A DNA stretch of 17,452 nt from an uncultured Ruminococcus sp. (lineage in GTDB: Bacteria > Bacillota > Clostridia > Oscillospirales > Acutalibacteraceae), in contig CACYDD010000188.1 in the NCBI GenBank assembly GCA_902773065.1, positions 1-17,452 on the forward strand, read 5' to 3'. The notes under the pieces were generated by a model. The model was not told the DNA's origin. It did not search any database and worked only from the letters and a program-made list of their open reading frames with translations. The translations under genes were made by a program, and so were the position numbers. Positions 13,664-17,452 of the stretch are shown here, piece after piece. Numbering within the stretch: position 1 is the first letter of the stretch; each line of letters begins with the position of its first letter.

Positions 13664-14542
13664 TTATTTCGTAATTTTTGCACAGGCAATCGCAAGTGAA
13701 CCCGGCCCGATGTGACAGCCTACACTGAGCGAGAGCGGAGTTGCCTCAATATTGCCGAATTCAGGAAAAGCGGCTTTTACTTCGTTTTTCCATGACTCAA
13801 CTTCAAATACGGTCATATCCGAATAGGCAATACGCAGCGACATCCGATCCTGCTCGATCAGTTCCTTGAATCTGCCGTCAAAATCCTTTTTCATTGCATT
13901 TAGCATAGAAAGCTTTGCCGCCTTTGTACCTCTGCATTTGGAATAGGCATCCAATTTTTCGCCCTGAATCTGTAAAACGGGTTTGAGATTCATCACATTG
14001 GCAATCAATGCACCTGCGGCGGTGATTCTGCCGCCGCGTTTGAGATAGGTAAGCTTGTTGACCATAATGTAAATGCTGGATTCTCCGCCATCCTCTTCCA
14101 GCTTGCGGCAGATTTCTTCGCCGCCGATACCGTTTTCCGCCATTGCTTTCGCATCGATGACAGACTGATACTGTGTGATGGAAATTCTGTGGTTATCCGC
14201 TACAAAAACCTTGCCTTCATAATCTGTTTGTGCAAGTGATTTTGCCGTGCGGCAGGAGCTGCTTAACCCTGAGGACATAGGTATGTAAACAATTTCATCA
14301 TATTCTTTGAGTATATTATCCCAGAATTCTGTCAGCTCTCCGTGGGAAGGCTGGGTCGTGGAAACGGTGGTTTTGCTGTCGGCAATAATTTTATAAAAAT
14401 CTTCCTGTGTCAGTTCTATACCTTCTTTATATTCCTTTCCATTGACGGTAAAGGACATCGGCAGAAGAAAAATCCCGAACTGTTCTGCTTCTTTTTGTGT
14501 CATGCCGCTGTTTGTATCTGTTGCAACTGCTGTTTTTGACAT
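13664..14542 (-). CDS. DegV-family fatty-acid-binding protein (FakB-like)
   Basis: A 292-residue cytoplasmic protein of normal DegV length. Family features: ATDTNSGM at the N-terminus, TTVSTTQPS (about residues 58-66), PMSSGLSSS (about 88-96), a KRGGRI segment (about 168-173) and VGCHIGPGSLAIA near the C-terminus. DegV/FakB proteins bind a fatty acid so that FakA kinase can phosphorylate it for phospholipid synthesis; whether this one serves FakA is not shown, as no fakA lies in the window. Ribosome binding site GGAGG (14551-14555) is eight bases upstream of the ATG. It follows pyrF by 21 bases on the same strand, so it is probably co-transcribed despite having no evident link to pyrimidines. 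Confidence 0.92.
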   Translation of the reverse strand: MSKTAVATDTNSGMTQKEAEQFGIFLLPMSFTVNGKEYKEGIELTQEDFYKIIADSKTTVSTTQPSHGELTEFWDNILKEYDEIVYIPMSSGLSSSCRTAKSLAQTDYEGKVFVADNHRISITQYQSVIDAKAMAENGIGGEEICRKLEEDGGESSIYIMVNKLTYLKRGGRITAAGALIANVMNLKPVLQIQGEKLDAYSKCRGTKAAKLSMLNAMKKDFDGRFKELIEQDRMSLRIAYSDMTVFEVESWKNEVKAAFPEFGNIEATPLSLSVGCHIGPGSLAIACAKITK

Positions 14543-14563
14543 TCTGTATTCCTCCGAAATGAA

Positions 14564-15493
14564 TTACTTGATTTCTCCAATGAAGGAGATGATCTCGTCT
14601 CTCATGCGGATGGCTTCTCTTCTTGCTGCCTGTGCATAGTCTTCGGGTGCGCAGTTTTCTTTTTTCCATGCGCACATGATACCTCTGGAAGAATTAATCA
14701 CTGCACCTGCACCATTTTCGTCAAAGGCAGGAGCAACATCCTTTGCGCCGCCGCCCTGTGCGCCGTAGCCGGGAACAAGGAAAAAGGTGTGGGGGAGAGT
14801 TTTTCGGAGTTCGCTGAGCTGTTCGGGATAGGTTGCACCGACAACTGCACCAACGGAGGAATAACCTTCTTCGCCCATAGCTTCACTGCCCCAGTTTTCG
14901 CATTTGTCACCCATTGTGCGGTAAACGGTAAGTGCATCGTCAAGCTTTCTGTCCTGAAGCTCACCCGAGGACGGGTTAGAGGTTTTGACAAGAACAAAAA
15001 TACCCTTGTCGCTTGTTTTACATATCTCCAGAAGCGGTTTGATTCCGTCTGTTCCGAGGTAGCCGTTGACGGTCAGTGCATCTGCACCGAAAGCAGTGAC
15101 TTCTTCTCCCTCAATATCGGTTGTGCCGAGGTGAGCTTTTGCATATGCTTCCATCGTTGTACCGATATCATTTCTTTTGCCGTCAGTGATCACGAACATT
15201 CCTTTTTCTCTTGCATAAGCAATGGTGCGCTCCAGTGTTCTGACACCCTGCCAGCCGTACATTTCGTAGTAAGCCGCCTGCGGTTTTACAGCCGGAACGA
15301 TATCATAAAGTGCATCGATCAGCCCTTTGTTATACTCAAATAACGCTTCTGCTGCGCCTTCCAGTGTCTTTCCGTATTTTTCATACGCTGCTGTCTTGAT
15401 ATATTCGGGAATATAATCCAGCTTCGGGTCAAGACCTGCGACTGTAGGATTTTGTTTTTCTCTGATATTTTTAATTAATCTGTCAAATGACAT
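14564..15493 (-). CDS. pyrF: Orotidine 5'-phosphate decarboxylase, type 2
   Basis: A 309-residue enzyme catalysing OMP to UMP, the last step of de novo pyrimidine synthesis. The length and motifs fit the longer type 2 family: TVAGLDPKLDYIP (about residues 17-29), the catalytic FVITDGKRNDIGTT (about 98-111, the D-x-K-x-x-D core), LTVNGYLGTDG, VLVKTSNPS and VPGYGAQGG followed by NSSRGI for phosphate binding. GGAGG at 15503-15507 is nine bases before ATG 15493. It lies between pyrC and the degV-family gene on one strand; the 111-base gap to pyrC is filled mostly by heptamer arrays. Confidence 0.95.
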   Translation of the reverse strand: MSFDRLIKNIREKQNPTVAGLDPKLDYIPEYIKTAAYEKYGKTLEGAAEALFEYNKGLIDALYDIVPAVKPQAAYYEMYGWQGVRTLERTIAYAREKGMFVITDGKRNDIGTTMEAYAKAHLGTTDIEGEEVTAFGADALTVNGYLGTDGIKPLLEICKTSDKGIFVLVKTSNPSSGELQDRKLDDALTVYRTMGDKCENWGSEAMGEEGYSSVGAVVGATYPEQLSELRKTLPHTFFLVPGYGAQGGGAKDVAPAFDENGAGAVINSSRGIMCAWKKENCAPEDYAQAARREAIRMRDEIISFIGEIK

Positions 15494-15516
15494 TTTTTCA
15501 TTCCTCCGTAATTAGA

Positions 15517-15565
15517 ATTCAGGATACAGGATTTAGGATTCAGGATACAGGATTCAGGATTCACT
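15517..15565. repeat. Heptanucleotide array 1, unit ATTCAGG, seven units
   Basis: Seven consecutive 7-base units with consensus ATTCAGG (variants ATACAGG, ATTTAGG and a final ATTCACT) lie in the pyrC-pyrF spacer, upstream of the pyrF ribosome binding site. The phase is unbroken. Confidence 0.9.
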
Positions 15566-15571
15566 TTAAAA

Positions 15572-15599
15572 CCTTCACCCTTCAACCTTCACCTTTCAC
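15572..15599. repeat. Heptanucleotide array 2, unit CCTTCAC, four units
   Basis: Four consecutive 7-base units (CCTTCAC, CCTTCAA, CCTTCAC, CTTTCAC) begin six bases after array 1 and run up to the pyrC stop codon. The unit sequence differs from array 1 while the period is the same. Confidence 0.85.
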
Positions 15600-15604
15600 C
15601 CTAA

Positions 15605-16864
15605 TCATAGTTCATTGTATACGATTTTGCCGCCGCAGATGGTAAGTTTTACCTTTGCTGCCAAGGTCAGACCTTTAAACGGCGTATTTTTGGATTTTCC
15701 GTGAAGCTTGTCGGGGTCAACCGTCCATTCTTCTTCTTTGTAGAGCATCAGGTCGGCAGGTGCACCGATGTACATCGTTCCTGCAGGGATACCAAGGATG
15801 GAAGCCGGATTGCAGGACATTTTCTGTACCAGCTCTGATTCAGTGAGAATACCGCCCTTTACCAGTACGGTATATGCAGCAGCAAAGGAGGTTTCCATAC
15901 CGATCGCACCGTTGGGCGCAGCAACAAAATCTGCTTTTTCTTCCGGTGTGTGGGGGGCATGGTCGGTGGCAATGGCATCGATCGTGCCGTCTTTGAGTGC
16001 ATCGATCATCGCCAGTCTGTCACGCTCTGTACGCAGCGGCGGATTCATACGGTAATCGGCATCTTTTTGGAGAAGCTCCTGTTCGGTTAACATAAGGTAA
16101 TGCGGTGCTGTTTCCGCTGTTACTTTTACCCCTCTTTTTTTAGCGTCTCTGATCATAGCAGCAGAAGTATAGGTGCTGACATGACAGATATGTATCGGTA
16201 AATCGTATGCGGCAGCAAGAGCAATCTCTCTTGCCGTACCTGCATCCTCTGCCGCTCTCGGCATACCCTTGATACCGAGTTTTTCGGAAATTTCACCTTC
16301 ATTTATCTTTCCGCCGGCAAGATAGGGATCTTCACAGTGAGCAGTGACAGGGATATCAAGTTCTGCGGCTCTTTTCATAGCGGCTGCCATGATGGAAGTA
16401 TCTTCCACAGGTCTGCCGTCATCTGAAAGTGCAGCGATACCGGCTTCGTACAGTGCGTCGATATCTGTCGGCTCGTGACCGCCAAGCCCTTTGGTGACGG
16501 AACCTACCACATAGACATGAGCATCAGCATTTTCAGCCTTTTCGAGAATATATTTTACCGTTTCGGGGCTGTCTACAGTCGGTTCTGTATTCGGCATGGC
16601 AAGCAGGCTTGTCACACCGCCTGCTGCTGCTGCCTTGCAGCCTGAGATGATATCCTCTTTTTGCGTTTGTCCGGGGTCACGCAGGTGAACATGAAGATCA
16701 ACCAGTCCGGGAACAGCGGTCAGCCCCTCGCCGTTGATGATATGTACATTGCCTTCCGCTGTTCCCGGGTCGGCAAAAATACCGTTTTTGATAAAGATAT
16801 CACCTATCTCATCCACATTGTTGTCAGGGTCGATAATATGCACATTGTTAATAAATATATCCAT
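15605..16864 (-). CDS. pyrC: Dihydroorotase, class I
   Basis: A 419-residue zinc amidohydrolase converting carbamoyl aspartate to dihydroorotate. Motifs: DLHVHLRDPGQTQKEDI (about residues 56-72, metal-binding H-x-H and substrate Arg), NTEPTVDSP, SDDGRPVED, TAHCEDP, HICHVST, AETAPHYLMLTE and ATDHAPH (catalytic Asp). Both the DGRPV block and the length fit class I enzymes that act alone or with ATCase. ATG 16864 is chosen because AGGAGG (16873-16878) is eight bases upstream and the protein then begins MDIFINN; an in-frame extension to 16897 would add 11 residues lying inside the previous gene. It follows the upstream ORF by 13 bases, so the two are in one operon. Confidence 0.95.
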   Translation of the reverse strand: MDIFINNVHIIDPDNNVDEIGDIFIKNGIFADPGTAEGNVHIINGEGLTAVPGLVDLHVHLRDPGQTQKEDIISGCKAAAAGGVTSLLAMPNTEPTVDSPETVKYILEKAENADAHVYVVGSVTKGLGGHEPTDIDALYEAGIAALSDDGRPVEDTSIMAAAMKRAAELDIPVTAHCEDPYLAGGKINEGEISEKLGIKGMPRAAEDAGTAREIALAAAYDLPIHICHVSTYTSAAMIRDAKKRGVKVTAETAPHYLMLTEQELLQKDADYRMNPPLRTERDRLAMIDALKDGTIDAIATDHAPHTPEEKADFVAAPNGAIGMETSFAAAYTVLVKGGILTESELVQKMSCNPASILGIPAGTMYIGAPADLMLYKEEEWTVDPDKLHGKSKNTPFKGLTLAAKVKLTICGGKIVYNEL

Positions 16865-16877
16865 TATTGCAGCCTCC

Positions 16878-17452
16878 TTAATCTTCGCCGTCAGCATCTG
16901 TAAAGATTTTTCCGATGGATTTTTTCAGCATATCACTGAGATTTGTGCTGTCCTTTTGTTCAAGATCCTTGAGCGGAATTTCTTCCGAATCTGCTGCGAA
17001 AGGATCAGGTTCAGGCTTTGGTTCAGGTTTTACTTCGGGTTTATAGTTCTGCTTCGGTTTTGCAGAAACGGGAGCAGATTCATATTTGATCGGTTTGGGT
17101 TCAGAAGCCGGTTCAACAGGTTGAGGAAGAACAAACGGGTCATCATTTTCTTCTTCCGGTTCATCATCCGTTCTGGAGCTGACAGGATAAGGATTGCCGT
17201 TTAGAAGATCATCCATTCTTTTGTTGTAATCATCGGCATTAACGCTTTCCAACCTCGGAATATGGGTGAAAATGGTTGTTTTTGGCACGATCGGCTCTGA
17301 GAAAAAGTCATCCGCCTGTTCAAATATGATATCGGAATCACGCTTGAAAATAAATTTCGGCGGCTCGGGCTTGGTTTCTGTTTTTGTTTCAGCTGTTTTC
17401 TTTACCTCGGGTTTGGTTTCTGCTTTTGTTTCAGAAGGCTTCTTGTCCTCGG
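16878..17452 (-). CDS. Pro/Glu/Lys-rich protein of unknown function (3' part)
   Basis: The minus-strand frame is open from the window edge to TAA 16878-16880, about 190 residues; its start is outside the window. A GTG at 17286-17288 is internal, because the frame continues upstream without a stop. The visible N-terminal part is a Lys/Thr/Glu/Pro repeat (ETK and KPE units such as AETKTETKPEPP). It is followed by a segment FIFKRDSDIIFEQADDFF, an acidic-proline linker with repeated KPEPKPEP, and a C-terminal part with a probable helix (NLSDMLKKSIGKIF). No membrane segment and no known domain is seen. It is probably an intrinsically disordered linker protein; its place directly before pyrC need not imply a pyrimidine role. 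Confidence 0.75.
   Translation of the reverse strand, partial: EDKKPSETKAETKPEVKKTAETKTETKPEPPKFIFKRDSDIIFEQADDFFSEPIVPKTTIFTHIPRLESVNADDYNKRMDDLLNGNPYPVSSRTDDEPEEENDDPFVLPQPVEPASEPKPIKYESAPVSAKPKQNYKPEVKPEPKPEPDPFAADSEEIPLKDLEQKDSTNLSDMLKKSIGKIFTDADGED

Noticed and set aside
13439..13695. Two short minus-strand ORFs in the spacer after the degV-family gene
   Set aside because: They overlap each other, the heptamer array and the terminator hairpin, have no ribosome binding site and basic, low-complexity products.
14789..15343. 184-codon plus-strand ORF inside pyrF
   Set aside because: Antisense to a fully conserved enzyme with all motifs; composition is typical of a shadow frame.
16734..17204. 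156-codon plus-strand ORF over pyrC start and the Pro-rich gene
   Set aside because: Phe/Arg-rich shadow of the KPE-repeat protein; it crosses the strong pyrC ribosome binding site on the other strand.

Overview
The window looks like chromosome of a Gram-positive gut or rumen Clostridia member, most likely Ruminococcus or a related Oscillospirales genus. This is inferred from moderate-to-low GC, AGGAGG-type ribosome binding sites, a secreted 76-residue-repeat plus Fn3 protein, a BirA-type biotin operator of the Firmicutes form, and Firmicutes families (NusG_II/Gx pair, DegV, GH13 neopullulanase-like enzyme). No rRNA, tRNA, CRISPR array, insertion sequence or prophage gene was seen.

Layout. 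(1) 1-1286: 3' end of a secreted repeat protein, then a terminator and a small heptamer-repeat array. (2) 1459-6028: a tightly packed six-gene plus-strand operon: NusG_II-domain membrane protein, Gx/HepS-I-type membrane protein, ApbE flavin transferase lipoprotein, two secreted or anchored FMN-binding-domain proteins, and a NapH-like membrane polyferredoxin. Together these look like a flavin-based extracytosolic electron-transfer system, related in content to the Listeria-type EET locus but without Ndh2 in the window. (3) 6099-7118: a divergent, AT-richer pair, a SLOG/DUF2493-like protein and a tandem-HTH regulator, sharing an intergenic region with a candidate operator. (4) 7341-9305: a cytoplasmic GH13 alpha-glycosidase with its own perfect-consensus promoter and terminator. 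(5) 9434-10892: an ECF sigma factor and a membrane-anchored partner resembling an anti-sigma factor. (6) 11074-12028: bioY plus a DUF1284 gene behind a BirA-like operator that overlaps the -35 box. (7) 12076-13358 (minus): an 85-residue membrane protein and a membrane-anchored alpha/beta hydrolase. (8) 13664-17452 (minus): degV-family gene, pyrF, pyrC and the 3' part of a Pro/Glu/Lys-rich protein, with an unusual double heptanucleotide array between pyrC and pyrF.

How the genes work together. In the flavin operon, ApbE would attach FMN to the Thr of the S/TGAT-type motif in the FMN-binding proteins. The polyferredoxin would feed or drain electrons through the membrane, and the long Ser/Thr/Asn/Gln linker of one flavoprotein would let its flavin domain reach into or across the cell wall. 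PyrC and PyrF belong to de novo UMP synthesis. BioY imports biotin and is predicted to be repressed by biotin-loaded BirA; the DUF1284 gene one base downstream would be under the same control.

The most noteworthy points are the EET-like flavinylation operon with a non-canonical SEAT motif in its second flavoprotein, the BirA operator merged with a consensus -35 box that also covers DUF1284, the 21-bp-spaced direct repeats over the SLOG promoter beside a duplicated HTH gene, and recurrent 7-bp-period repeats in three intergenic spaces.
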